NCBI GenBank assembly: GCA_015179125.1
Contig: WHVA01000150.1
Location: 124,001-188,000, forward strand
Source: Gautieria morchelliformis
Lineage: Eukaryota; Basidiomycota; Agaricomycetes; Gomphales; Gomphaceae
DNA length: 64,000 nt
Direction: 5' to 3'
The notes under the pieces were generated by a model. It had not been told where the DNA came from, ran no database searches, and worked only from the letters and a program-made list of their open reading frames with translations. Both the position numbers and the translations under genes were made by a program. Of this stretch, positions 12,201 to 24,800 are shown piece after piece (positions within the stretch are counted from its first letter, which is position 1; each line of letters begins with the position of its first letter).

Positions 12201-13125
12201 TCCGAAAAGCAGAAAACCGCACGCTTGAAGAAGGACTGGGCTCCTCGCTGTTTTTGCGATGTTGCTTGGTCTTTTGGCGTTTTTGGCAAGTTCGCAAGTC
12301 CGCCTTCTGGCAGATCCATTGACAATCCACGCTATGACATCCCTTGAGGCACATGCATTTTGAAGTAATGCTATAGAGAACACGTACCCACGCATTCCGC
12401 GCACCTGCCACCATTTCGTCCCTCCAACTACGCGTTTGGTGAATTCTTCTCCACCAAGAGCTTTGATGAGGTAGGCTGCGGCTGCATCACAAGAAGACAG
12501 TGGGACAAGAACTGATTTAGCATAAATCCAAGGTGCAACAGGGATGCGCGCATTCGAAAATTCCTGGAGCTCTTCAACAGTGTGTCTGACCAAGTTAGTT
12601 GAATGCATCAGCCTTGTGGACTGTTTCACGTACCTAGTAGCTTGGTTCAAAAAAGACTGTAGAAGATAGTGGTTCGTGTGTCATCTCAAGAGACAGAACT
12701 AGCTCGAACCTTTACGATTTCGAAAGCTTCATTCCAAAGGAGATCTTGCTCTCGTAAACTGTTGCTGCCGGGGTGTTCAGACCGCTTTGTCTCTGAGTTG
12801 CGTTCCAGGTAATGCTTGAAGAAAGTTTCTATCACAATAGGGCCAAGCTTGAGGCCAGCTTCAGCGGTGAGTGAGTTGGGCATGTTGCCGTAGGTCGCGT
12901 GGACCCAAGCAGTGCATGTGCTGTAAGGCGCTCTTCAGCTATCCTTGTCGACGTCTGTCTCGCGGCGTTGCGGCCATCCAGTCGGCATTTAGGGACTAGG
13001 AGCCGATTTGGCATGCTGCCCAACTCCGACGAAAGGATCTGTCGTCGGTAGTACTTACTGTGAGTACTGGTACCTCTTGCGCCGACATCAGTTTTCTTCC
13101 TTTTTATTGATTCTACTCCAGCCAT
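9233..13125 (-). CDS. Hormone-sensitive-lipase family alpha/beta hydrolase with long C-terminal extension
   Basis: Multi-exon gene. The HGGG oxyanion motif is rebuilt across an intron (YAHGG / GYYFGSIDQER, 12.05-11.97 kb). GDSAGG carries the nucleophile Ser (11.61 kb, after NQIVMG). SPALGYLGGLPPLLVIASDKEVLRDEI gives the Asp region (10.8 kb), and ETAHVLPLFSFTTP supplies the His (10.55 kb). The upstream KWWQVRG segment (12.4 kb) is typical of fungal fold-3 hydrolases. After the catalytic His come about 350 residues of low-complexity, basic and coiled sequence ending at 9233. Probable esterase or lipase acting on acyl esters. The N-terminal exon (MAGVESIKRKKTDVGARG at 13125) is the least certain part. 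Confidence 0.75.
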
Positions 13126-14339
13126 GCCTGTACGTATTTATTTACAGGCAAATCCAATTCATTGTCCGTAACATCACTTGTACAACGGTGTATTGCCTCG
13201 TTGAAGTCAAGTGTGAGGTTGCACAACTCTGCCAGGCTGACAAGGTGATGACAAGGTCAAGGACATTGGTGGATCAAGATGGCCAGACATAAGCACGCAT
13301 ATGCAGGGATCTCTCGGAATGCCATTCGCACCTAACCCATACGATCTTTTACTTCTGTAGACGGACTCACACCCCCAGTATCTCTCAAGTACCCAGCCGT
13401 GACGAATTGCGTGCCCGCGCCCGAGAGAGAGAGAGATTCAATTATAATGCTGAAGCGCTTGGCGCTTATGGTGCCCACTCAACCTCGCTCCTTTGCTGGA
13501 GCGGGCACTAGCTTCCCTAACGAATGAGTATACTAATTGTGTGATTCAGATGCTAAGAGTCAAGTTGTGCGTGACCGTAGATGCACTTGGCGCCGGGAGA
13601 CGCGATTCTAAACCTGCCGCGCTTTTAGAATATGATTGCCGTGGATAGAGCAGGGGTATATGCGATGGATAACAGTTACTTATCGCACATGCCCCTCCTC
13701 TATGACCGACTGGTCGACGCTTCGACTAACGCACCGTTCACTGCAGCAGATGACACGCAGCCATGCGCCATGGCTGAACACCGCATATCCAGCTACGCTT
13801 GCCTAAGATACAGAGTCCCGCTGTCAGTGAACTCAGCTTCCCGCGAAGGAGACACGCTGCAGTAGGTGCTACTGCACTGCGAGAAGTGTTTTGCCTGAGG
13901 GGCTCACATCCTCACTTATAAACTCGCTCGCTGTGCCCCGTACCTCGCAGCACGCTCGCTAGCCGTGCTCACCGCTAACCGCGCTCTAGCCCCGCTCCCC
14001 CTCCCTTCCCTTCCCGGCACAGCTCAGCGGCCGCTTTGTCCCACTGGGTTTTTTATCGCCATGAGCTGCCAGGCCCCTGAACCTGTCCCGGACAATACTT
14101 GTCATTCCTTGGACTTCTACGTAACGTACTTGTCATATTACGGACTGTATGCACTCTTGTTGTTGCAGGCGGGCGCATTGCCAGACGCCCGCGCACGTTC
14201 ACAAAGTCCCCTAGGGTCACCGCAATTCGTTCTTTGCTGATTATAAATATTTTGTTGTGTCGGCTCAAGAATACCTACTAGTGGGCACGTACATCGACAG
14301 CTCGCAACACACTTGCAGGACCATCCAGAGCGACGTCAA
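13126..14339. other. Intergenic between two genes ending/starting on the minus strand
   Basis: A (GA)n stretch sits at about 13423-13434. Short open frames at 13632-13865 and 13965-14240 (+) show no recognisable motif and no clear splice structure. A C-rich, pyrimidine-rich tract is at 13985-14015. I see no gene that I can support. Confidence 0.4.
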
Positions 14340-15452
14340 TCAATATCCTCCAGCACCAGGGGCCGCAGTGCCTTCCCTTTTCAATCTGAGTAAAATTTCG
14401 CGATACCTGCGAGTCAGAACATCGTCAGCATGTTACAACATGAGGTCAAACAGCAACAACTGAAGAAAGTTGTATACCTGGTGAGATCGGTCGTTCCTGC
14501 CCCCGTACGAGCGAGGGTCTTACTTTGCGAGTTCTCAAGCTCGATAAGGTCACAGATTCGGGACCAAGTCGTGCCCGCGCTCAATGAGTCAGTAAGAGCG
14601 GCCAAATAAGTAGCCTCTGATTCCCTGGAAAATAAAGGAAAGGCGTTAGAACGTTCTAGTATAAATGCGCAGTTGAGACGAAAAGCAGTTTCACACACGC
14701 CAATAGCCCGGCATAAATAACACCGTACTCACTTATTCTCCTTGATCTGCCTCTCCTTTTTCGCATTATACTCCTCATAGAACACATCTATTGAGGACTC
14801 CGCCTTGGCAATATTCTCTTTCCGTCTTTGTGCAGACGCTTCATCACGTTGACGAATAGATTCGGCCTGTTGCTCGCGCCATTTCCTGGTCACATTAAAG
14901 TAAGGCCCACTTCCTCCATTATGCAATTCACAACTAGCATACTGACTTGATCACTTCGGGCTCTTCCTCGTCTTCGATTGGTGCCTGCAGAATGGGTGTG
15001 GAAAATCCCGCTGAAGCTTGAGGACGAGGGGCAAAAGCCGGTGCACTGAAAGATACACTTTGTTGAGGAGGCAGTGGGGAGAAGGTTTGCTGTGTGAACG
15101 TCAGCCACGATGAAATGAGTGCTTTGAACACTACAGTTACCTGGGGTATTGGTTCAAGGTCTGGGAAAGCACTTTCAAACTTGTTGATCTCGTCATCCCC
15201 GGTGACTTTGATTTCTTGTTGCGCTGGAGGTGATATGAGACTGCCCATATCGAAACCAAAGCCGCCATGGTTGTTGGAAGTGGTAGGCTGAGGTATTGGT
15301 GGGATGTCACCATCTATGCCAATGTCTGGAAATGCGGAGGCGGCACGGTCAAAATCAATGTCATCTGCGTTGCCGGATAGCTGGCCGCCCGCAGATGGAC
15401 TGAAGGTCCCTCCGAGAAACTCGTTTTCGCGGGCTAAGAAGTCGTCTGTCAT
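14340..15452 (-). CDS. CLC1: Clathrin light chain
   Basis: Five exons join cleanly in frame: 15452-15141, 15089-14947, 14885-14733, 14624-14478 and 14406-14340, giving 273 residues with a stop at 14342-14340. The acidic Asp/Pro-rich N-terminus (MTDDFLARENEFLGG) is followed by the diagnostic heavy-chain-binding helix KWREQQAESIRQRDEAS ... SSIDVFYEEYNAKKERQIKENK, and then GTTWSRICDLIELENSQSKT ... GTTDLTRYREILLRLKREG. It regulates clathrin coats on endocytic and Golgi vesicles. Family length and domain order are normal. Confidence 0.96.
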
Positions 15453-15669
15453 GGTACTGCAATAGGTGTGACAGTCGTGACTTCGGACAAGCCGCCTGTG
15501 ACACGTAGGCCAAATTGGTAAACACAGTTTACATCCTGCGAGGGCTTTTGAGCCTATTTCTCAAGGTTGTTCCTGCAGCGCTTTTGCGACTTGTTTTGGC
15601 TCCTGAACTCCTCTGGCACACACTCGTCACAGCCTCCAGAAGGCTACAAATCGACCTCAGAACGAATAG

Positions 15670-18600
15670 ATGAACCATCTACTCCAGCTTAGACGGACTC
15701 ATGTACCCAAAGAAGTCTGGGCTACTCCACGTATTTATGTGTCACACCGACCCTTTATAAAACCCCAACTACCTAATTTCAAATGTTCCCCCTCGCTGAG
15801 TGGCTCGAACCTATTTGTACACATACAAGCTCGTTTGCTGACTTCTGGTGTCGACCCACCAAGTCCAAAGCCCTCTTCGTCTCCATCTACACTCAGTCCA
15901 ACACCTCTCTCTTCCAGCCCAACACCTCTCCTAAGTCGCATAACGCGACTACTTCCATCTTTCCAAAGCTCATCGTCAGAATCACCAGCACCCAACACAT
16001 CTAACTTTCGAAAAATACTTGCTTTAGCAAAACCAGAAAGAAAGCCTCTGGCTATTGCCGTTATATTGGTATGACTATGTCTCGAGATCTCCCTCTTGTC
16101 TCCTATGAGTTCAACGTTACCACCAGTTATTTGTCTCTTCCAGCGTGTCAATGTCAATCCCCTTCACAATTGGAAAACTCATTGATTATTTTTCATCCGT
16201 TAACCCAGTATGTTCTGCCTTTTCTTGATTCCAATGGCTCAAATGCTTTCCAATGCTTCATCAGCAAATAATATTCGGCCTGTCGCCCACTCAGGCTGCC
16301 ATTGGGATACTTGCCCTATTTACTGTTGGTGCACTTTCCAATGGCACCCGGGCAATTCTCATGCGGATCTCTGGCCAACGGATTGTCGCTCGCCTCCGAA
16401 ACGACACTTATGCCAGTGCATTGAAGTGATTTACAAACCATTCAGTTAATGTCTGACCCTTCACTCACGCGTCTCTAAAAGACAAGACATTGAGTATGTC
16501 GAAAGAACCAAAGGCGAGGGCGACCTCCTCAGTCGCTTAGGAACTGATGCATCGATTGTAGGCGAGTCGTAAGTGTCATATTATGTTAAAGCCTTCATCT
16601 GTAGTTACAATTTCTTGTCTGCAGAGTCACCCAGAACCTGAGTGATGGTTTACGGTCAGGTCTTTTGGTTTGTGTGCAGAAATCATACCCTCTAACACGC
16701 ACTGCTGTGCAATAACCAGATCTATTGTCATGGCCTCTGTGGGATGTGAGCTTAAATATTTTTGTTGACATATACTCGCCTAGTTCATTAACTACTTCTG
16801 CTCATAGTAGGAGCAATGTTTTGGATCGTACGTCAAACCCTTTCTATATCATTAGCAGAGTCACCCACCATATGTGCTGTTTTGGTGCTGTAATCGAAAA
16901 CAGTCACCAACTCTTACGGCTCTTATGTTGGCTGTTGTCCCTCCAGTCTCTCTGGGTGCGGTATGTCTCTCATACAGTCTTTTGATAACTTTTCCGTCAG
17001 GGGGTGTCATCTTGGTCCATTTTAGGTAGTTTATGGGCGATATTTGAAGAAGCTCAGCAATCGAACTCAAGAAGCTATTGGTGATATGACCAAGGTAATT
17101 GCTCATGGCAGGCTGGCTGACAAGTCCAATTGATCTCCTTCGGCGCGTGTTGCAAGATTGCCTCAGAATCTCTGTCTGCCCTCCGTACCGTCCAAGCTTA
17201 CAATGCCACACCAATGGAAAAAAAAAAATTTGCTGAGCGAGTTGGTTGTCTCCCGTCCTATATATACCTGTCTCTTTTCAGCTTTTCTTTTCGAGTAGGT
17301 CAGTGCAGTCCTAAGCTTAGCACGTAAGGAAGCTTTCGCAAGTGGCCTTTTCTACGGCAGTACCGGCTGGGCGGGAAACGTCACGATACTAGTACTTCTT
17401 GGTTATGGTCTGTTATCTCGCAGATCCATGTTGGGCTTCATTTCAAGACCGACCTCTCTCAGGTGGTACCCTTGTTTCGAGGGGGCTTATATCTGTTGGG
17501 GACTTAACGAGCCTCTTGCTCTATACCGTTTACGTTGGCAGCGGTTTACAGATGCTGAGTTCTTTCTTTGTTCGTTCATTTATGACAACACTCTTTTAAA
17601 TCCAACTGATGACATCCAGTCTTCAATAATGCGCGCCATAGGTGCGGGTACACGTATCTTTGATCTGCTTTCTCGTGAACCCGCCATTCCTCCTACTACC
17701 GGTGTTGTTCTCCAGCCCTCTCGGAAGGGGCCGATCAGGTTTGAGAACGTTTCATTCCAGTATCCCTCCCGCCAAGGTGCCACAATTTTGAATGATTTCA
17801 ATCTTGAAATTGAAGTGGGCGAGAGCGTAGCACTTGTGTGAGCGCGTCATTGTCAGCCCCTTGTTTTGGTACTAATTGCATTGTACGTCAGTGGCCGAAG
17901 TGGAAGTGGCAAGTCGAGCGTGCATTCCTTACTGCTGAGATACTACGATCCGGTACATGGACGGGTGACGTTTGACGGGCAAGGTTTGTGGTGTGGCAAA
18001 CTTATTACACTGAGATCATTACGCTTTATTGTAGACATTCGAGAATTCACACCGACAACCTGGAGATCAATAATCGGCGTCGTGCCGCAAGTGTGTTTTC
18101 TCATAAGTCAAAGTTGAGCGATAATTCTGAAGCCTGCCTTTAAGGACCCTGTTCTTTTCTCTGGGACAATCGCATCTAACATTGCGTACGGTTCTCCTGA
18201 CGCCCCCAGATCCGAGGTCGAACATGCCGCTCGTCAAGCCAACTGCGATTTCGTCTGGAGCATGCCTGACGGTTTCGACACAGAAAGTAAGTTAGAAATT
18301 GGGTATCCACTGATACTCCCTCCATAAAGACCCGCTTTATCAGTTGGTAGGCTAAGCTTGAGTGGAGGCCAGCGGCAACGCTTGGCTATTGCCCGTGCTT
18401 TACTGAAGAAACCTACTATTTTGGCTTTGGACGAGGCAACTAGTGCACTGGACGCAGCTTCTGAACAACGGGTTCGTATCTCTTGTGTCAATGCAGTAGA
18501 TGTACCTCACGTTCCGCAGGTCAATGAAGCTGTTGACGCTATCCTTGGGTCTCGAGACACAACATGTCTAATCGTTGCCCATCGTCTCTCGACAATCGCT

Positions 18601-18912
18601 CGGGCTGAGCGAATTGTTGTTTTGGAAGGCAAGTTGTAGAGTGAACATTATATGCTAATTCGAGATCTCATTTTTTACAGATGGTCGTATCACAGAATCT
18701 GGAACTTACCGGCAGCTGGTGAGTGTGGATTGGCTCCATAATACCTACTCTGACGTACATTCTCCAAATAGGTTACTAGGGAAAACTCACGTTTTCATGC
18801 CCTCATGGCATCACAGCTTGAAGCGGCTGCTGGTGAGAGTGCCATTTGGGCAGCAGCGACACAGGCGCCTGAACCACCGAAGCCCCGAACGTCTCCAAAC
18901 ACAAACAATTGA
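15670..18912 (+). CDS. MDL1: Mitochondrial half-size ABC transporter (Mdl1-type)
   Basis: ATG at 15670. The basic, Ser-rich N-terminus ([23 protein letters not shown]) looks like a mitochondrial presequence and is followed by the six-helix exporter domain spread over several short exons ([55 protein letters not shown]). The nucleotide-binding domain has [11 protein letters not shown], Walker [29 protein letters not shown], Walker [13 protein letters not shown] and the switch His in [10 protein letters not shown]. The last exon ([17 protein letters not shown]) ends with TGA at 18910-18912. Expected to form a homodimer in the inner membrane exporting peptides from the matrix (family knowledge). 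The exact subfamily member is inferred. Confidence 0.9.
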
Positions 18913-19268
18913 CCTATTACTCAAGATACCCTATGCAATCTTCCCGGTTTAGACGATCTCTCCCCCTTCTGATTGTTGCTCGCACCTGCCACCTGTTGTA
19001 TTCAGCAAACCCCGACTCCGCCTAATTACAGTGACTATTCATGCACAACGGGTAGTTGCGCAAAATCATTATGGAGTGTGACACTAGCAATATGATCTAG
19101 TCGCGCCTTTCGTGTGCATGAGATACCTTTGTTAGCACGCACGGAATGCAAACCGTTACCGCACGAGTACCGCGAGGCAGCTAGCTGCTTCCATGCTTTG
19201 ACATTTATTCGATTTATCTTCTTCTGCCCACCATCTTCAGCTCTTACTTCGTCGTCCTTCTAGCTGCT
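18913..19268. other. Intergenic, no gene seen
   Basis: It separates the ABC transporter stop from the next plus-strand ATG. The last 70 bp are pyrimidine-rich (CTTCTTCTGCCCACC...), typical of a fungal 5' leader. Nothing else is seen. Confidence 0.5.
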
Positions 19269-20557
19269 ATGCCTCTTGCGCCTTCTCAGCTCGCCAGCCC
19301 TCACACCAATGTCACATCTCCAACGGCTCAAGATCCCCTGCCTGAGGTTGAAGCCGTACAGGACATACTCACCACTATGAAGGGTGCACTCAGTGCATTG
19401 GGCGTGAGTATAACTTCTTGTTTGCGAAGTCCATGTCAATCCAAGGTTCCGTAGATGACCTTTGACTCTTTGGGAGAGCAAACGTCGAAAGTAGCAGCTT
19501 TGGGCCCCGCCCTCGAGAGTGCGCAACAGATCAATAGGTGAATCTTTTTCTTGTCCCCATCAGCAACAGCTTGTTAAAAAGAATTGATCTAGCCTCCGAC
19601 GGCAAATCCAGTCGCAAGATCGGCGCCAGGAAGAGAAAATTGACGAAATCAAAGGTACGTGTCTTTCTGCACATGCTTCTGTAACGAGGACAGAATAAAT
19701 CGAAATGTATAGTACTGCTTAAGGAGGTGCTCCAGCACGAGATTGTGGACCATCTCCGTGGAAAGGGTACGAATGAACAGCCTGCATCTCGATCAGATTT
19801 TGATTTTACCGATTATATCAGTGGCTGAGCACATCAACGACCAGATCGAGGAGCAAGTGCGCGTTCAAGTCGAGGAACAATTGACGAACCACATTCCGGC
19901 TACGCTGCAAGAGCAAGTCGAGGACCATAAGCGACAACTCGACGATGTGAAGCGTGCACTCCACAACTCGTGAGTGCCTGGGTTCTTGATCGCACAATCA
20001 CGAGTTTAGCTAGATTATTACCGTTGCGTGTAGGGAAAGTCGAAGAGCTAATGCCCTCCTGCGATCCAATCACCTGGGGGATCCACTACACACGTTGATC
20101 ATGGCGAATGGGGAAGTATCCGCGCTGTTCCCAAAAGATTTAACTGCATTGTTCGGGCTCGATGGTAATCGTTCTCTATGCATTCGCTGCTGCGAGATAT
20201 TCTAACATGTGCACTTGTCTAGGGCCCACCGCAAGGCAGCTGACGATCGACTATGGACTTTCCGATCTAGGAGATTCTCGCGAGAAGAACCTCAACCGGT
20301 GAGTTATTACACCCACGACTTGCTCCGTAATGTAGCTGTGGCTAAAATGACGTTAAGTTTCATGCAATTTTGCGGTGTCGCATACCAGATGGTTCATAGT
20401 CACTTACAATGATTCGTGAGGTTCACTTACCACCTGATTTTATAGGTCCCAACAGCTGCGGCAGTGGCGCAGCCTTGAGTCATGGGTGGAAAATTTATTG
20501 GGTCCACTTTTTGTGCCTAGAATGCTGACCAGCACGACGATGGCGGCTTCGGGTTAG
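19269..20557 (+). CDS. Conserved-looking coiled-coil protein of unknown function
   Basis: ATG at 19269 (MPLAPSQLASPHTNV). Short exons separated by GT..AG introns carry VEAVQDILTTMKGALSALG, MTFDSLGEQTSKVAALGPALESAQQ, RRQIQSQDRRQEEKIDEIK, then a heptad-rich run (DQIEEQVRVQVEEQLTNHIP ... EDHKRQLDDVKRALHNS) that should form a coiled coil. The C-terminal part (NHLGDPLHTLIMANGEVS ... TARQLTIDYGLSDLG) leads through a last intron (about 20299-20444) to QLRQWRSLESWVENLLG and a stop at 20555-20557. No enzymatic motif. It could be a structural or scaffold protein. Confidence 0.55.
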
Positions 20558-20965
20558 TAGATACATGTAATATGATCCTATACGTGCCGGATCACGTTTC
20601 ATGGACCTAAACTACCGGCGCCTTCATTCCCGCCGAACATGCAGGTAGTGCGCATTCAAAACGTGCCAGCCCAATTGTCTTCTGCGACAGCACCTGATCC
20701 TGTGCTTTACCACGCCTTGAACTCCGGGCGTGTATAGGGCCACACATCCTCTTTACTGTTCGTCCGCAAACCTAGCACCAGCCTTCAGCCCGACACATGG
20801 AGGAGATGCCCTGGCCTACTTAAGCGTTTCTTTTCTGCTCGCTTGGTCCGCCCCAGATTTCTTTCACATTCGGAAGAACAATCACCCGTATTGTGACCTA
20901 GAGCATATCCCAGTTACCAGCCAACATGTGAGCCCCCCTCGTTTGCGTTGAGTTTTACCTTACGC

Positions 20966-21517
20966 ATGATTGGGCCTAGGTCGGATACTGAATCGAGCAG
21001 TGGAAGCTCCTCGCACCCGTCGGCCTTGCAGAGTAGTTCTCTCGCGCTCTTCCAATCCATGGGTAAATTATTAAGACATAACCCTACGGCCGTCACTGCT
21101 CGACTGAGCGCCTGGCTCGCTGATCCAAACTCACCACATTTCTGGGCACCTTTCGCGCTTAGTATGCGAGGATTTGCCTACGAGGTAATGGACGAGTTGG
21201 ATTTGGCAAGGATGGACTATGCGAAGGGCCTGCGCCTGTATGATTCACTAGCCATGGAGATGGGAAAGGAGGCCGTGAAGCGCATGGAAAGCAATGCCAA
21301 CTTCATGCGCATTCGAATAAGAATCCTTCCTCCGCGTAAGCTGGTTTCAAAGTCCGAACCAAACTATGCTTACCGGTTCGTCGCTATAGCCAAACCTGTA
21401 CCACGCCGAAATCCAGGTAAAGACGCATCTGACATAAAGTGCCGCATCAGTCGCTTACCCACCGTCGCAGACTACGTCGTCATCGACGAGAGTGACTATT
21501 ATTTAAGGACCTTTTAA
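20966..21517 (+). CDS. Orphan ORF, single exon
   Basis: A single open frame whose first ATG is at 20966 (MIGPRSDTESSSGSSSHPSA). After a Ser-rich start it has a helical segment (HFWAPFALSMRGFAYEVMDELDLARMDYAKGLRLYDSLAMEM, described here only by its ends) resembling one TPR-like helix pair, then a basic C-terminus ending YYLRTF. I recognise no family. It could be a remnant of a larger gene or a species-restricted gene. The open length and composition support coding only moderately. Confidence 0.35.
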   Translation: MIGPRSDTESSSGSSSHPSALQSSSLALFQSMGKLLRHNPTAVTARLSAWLADPNSPHFWAPFALSMRGFAYEVMDELDLARMDYAKGLRLYDSLAMEMGKEAVKRMESNANFMRIRIRILPPRKLVSKSEPNYAYRFVAIAKPVPRRNPGKDASDIKCRISRLPTVADYVVIDESDYYLRTF

Positions 21518-21865
21518 ACCTGCTCAGAGCTCCGCATTGATTACCCTCTCGGCAGGTGGATCGACTAGTGTGGTCCTTGTGGGACAGGTTACCCCAGGAT
21601 TGGGTATTGGCCACTGTGTCTGAATCACTTGATACTGTCATGTAAGCTCCCACGAACAGCGAGCTGTAGATACTGGAGACACGGTGTTATCTTATACACG
21701 TTATATCGGAGACTGATGGAAGTTGCGCTTGATGCAAAAATGAAAATAGTACGGCGATGACGGTTGGTGTTCGAATATATCCATCCCTAGGACCCTAGCC
21801 TCCCCATCACTATGAAGTCAAAGAGGACCCGCACCAGACAACAGTTATGAGAGGTAGTGAAGATG
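21518..21865. other. Intergenic between convergent frames
   Basis: It lies between the orphan ORF stop and the TRAPPC11 stop codon on the other strand. No motif or repeat recognised. Confidence 0.4.
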
Positions 21866-24800
21866 TCAGGAAGGGGTAATGAACATAGTTAAACCATCAG
21901 CGTCAACCCGGCGAAGCCGGTTTGATTCCCCTTCACCAGGTAAACATACCATTAAACGGACTTCTTCCCCTTCTTCGTTCCTCTCTTGGAGTCTGGCATC
22001 AATGACAGGCACCTTTTTATCCACTTCGTTTTCTTCTCCACTCTTTTGTTCCTGTTTCTCCTTTCGCCGATCAAGGAACTTGAAGGTCGGTAATCGAACG
22101 GTGCCACATGAAACCGGAATGAGGTTAAAGCCTAGATGTTCCTCACTGCCCGCAAGTAATACAGGCAAGCTTCCGCTTCTAAGCCCGGAAAGAACGAAGT
22201 GATCAGATGGTTCCACCTGCAGATAGAGGTCGGCTGTCCGCCAAGGATGTCGATTACGAATCGTGACCGTAATAGTCATGGGAACATGTAGTACTCCATC
22301 TGCTGGCAATTCAAGCAGAGCGTCGACATTATCACGCGGGACGCTTAGATAGGGGAGGGAAATGCGCGTGACTGCTATAGCACCGCGCAATCCTGAAGAT
22401 CCCAACCTGAAACGAGGCAGTCAGAAAAGGTTGTCAGCATTAGTGAGTCATTACCTCGACCATGATATTTGATATTTTCCTGGGGGCGGTAACACCTCCG
22501 GCAATTCTACCTCATCTTCGGAGAAGATGATGAAACGAGAAACGACAGAGTACTTGTCTCCAACGCTGCAATCTAAGTGAAGAGGCTTTACAAATAGACC
22601 ACGTGGTGAAAGGCTTATGCTTACGCAAAGGAAAACATTCTTCCTCTCCAGCCAATGAACAACTTAATAGTTTGGTTTTTGTATTTTCCACCGTCTGCTA
22701 CTTATTAGTGAATATCACCTGAAATCACAACTACGCCACCTACCGGCAGCAAGCTGAACTTTTCAATAGCCACATCCCAGGGTCCTTGATTGACAATAGT
22801 GCTTCTAATGATTGCCTCAGCATGTACATTGAAAGCGGACGGGTCGTATGATTTAAGGTCTGTTAGTGCCAAAGGCGGATCTGCCGATGATTGCAAAGCC
22901 CTTCGATATGATGCCAGAGAATCAACTTGTAGGGCTAGTTGCGTTGGGATGACGAGCGTGTGCAATGTTTCAGTAGTGTCAGCGGTCCGAGGTGATACCG
23001 GAGATGAGACTTCCGATGAGGTACTTGTTCCCGAAGGTTCGCACTGAACAGAGACATCAATCGTACGATCACCAGATGCACCCGTACTGTGCAGCACTAG
23101 GGTCTTGCTGACGGTTTCTCCCGGGTCAAGGGAGCCATATGCAACGCCTTTGATCATACTTGTAGAACGTTCTGTGCAAATGCTTATATGATTGACTGTT
23201 CAGAGGTCAATAAAGAAATTGTACAGATACTGGCCAGAAAAACATGCCTGTGTCGCCTTCGGCAGGGTGCAATAGAACGTCGACGACCACGATTAAATCG
23301 TGATCGTCGACGTTGGTAACAGATATAGTGATCGGATACTCCTCATCGAGGTAGGCAGGTGTAGGATGAGATAATAAAACATCCACAAGATGGGGCCGGT
23401 GACGCACACTGAAAAGCATATTAGCTGAATGGCTCTAAATATCAACGAGACGCACGCTGTGGCAGACGGATTGTCCCTCTGCATCGGCAAAAAGGTAGGA
23501 GGGTCAAGGTGACTAAGCCAGTGTGCTTGTGAAGGCTTAAAATCCCTCGAGATACTAGGATCAAATGTCATTTCAATGGCCCAGTGGCCCTCTACAACAT
23601 CCATAACGAATTTGGAGACCTGTGTAAGCAGAGTGTACGGCGAATGAACATCAAACAGTCAAACAGCGGGGAAATACTAACGCTCAACGTTGTTGGTGAG
23701 TCAGAGACTAAAGTGCCCATGAAAACCAATGTGCCCCCTCTAGGCCACCGCAGATCCGCGAAGACTTCATGTGGAGCCTCCTGGGTTTGAGAGGAAATGG
23801 ACCCTAAATTAACTAATTGCAGTGATTGGGGTTGTGCTGCTTCTTCTGGCGGAGGTCGATGATGAATGATGATCGGTAATTGATCGTGTAAGAATTCTAA
23901 TCTAATGGAGACAAATGACAGAACGGCGAGTGAAACCGAGTTCGGGGCTTTGAGGTGTAGCTGAAATGGCGCAGGCTGAGAGATGCTAATCTCAGAGTAC
24001 CAGAATACCACAGAAGAGTGTACTACAACAAACATTTAGTTAATATTCCGAAAAAGAGAATCACGCCTTACGTAGTGGATGGATATCCGAGAAGTCGATC
24101 TTAAATGAGGTCGTAGAGGGCGATGTGCTCTTTACTTTCGTGTGATCAACATAGACTGAGAGCTTAGGAGAAATTACACTCACATGCAGCACAGCGGCTA
24201 GGTCCTCCTCAAGCTGACCATCCTCAAACTCGTCCGGTAAACCTGGCCGAAGAAGCCCTCAAGTTCTGCAAAGCATATCGTGTCACCGTACATACCATAC
24301 CCCATCATCTCGATCAACAATTTCACAATACTTTCAACATCACCTATTTGGCGGGCGCATGTATACCACATGGACAAGATCGGTTTAAGCATAGTTCCCC
24401 AGCGTTCTTTCCGATATGCCTTGGCAATTCGCTCGAAAAACCTGATGGCCATGTCGAATTTTCCGCTGTCATGGTAGGTTTGGGCTATACGACAAGCGAC
24501 GTAGAAGGTAAGTCGGCTCTGGCCCTGACCAAAACTGTACTTCTTGAAAAGCTCATATGCTTTAGTATACAGCTGATCACACGTTAGCAATGTCATCGGA
24601 ACAGAATGAGAGCATGCATGTACTTCAAGAATGATGACCCTATGGTCGACTTTTCGCTCATTTGTCAAGTTAATTGGCACATTCGCTGCGGCCAGCGAAA
24701 ACTCTTGGTCTGCAGCGGTGAACTGCTCGAGACGTCGCTGTGTACACAGGGCAGCGGCATAGTAGTAGAACCCAGGATGTTGTAAGACCGAGCTTGGGTT

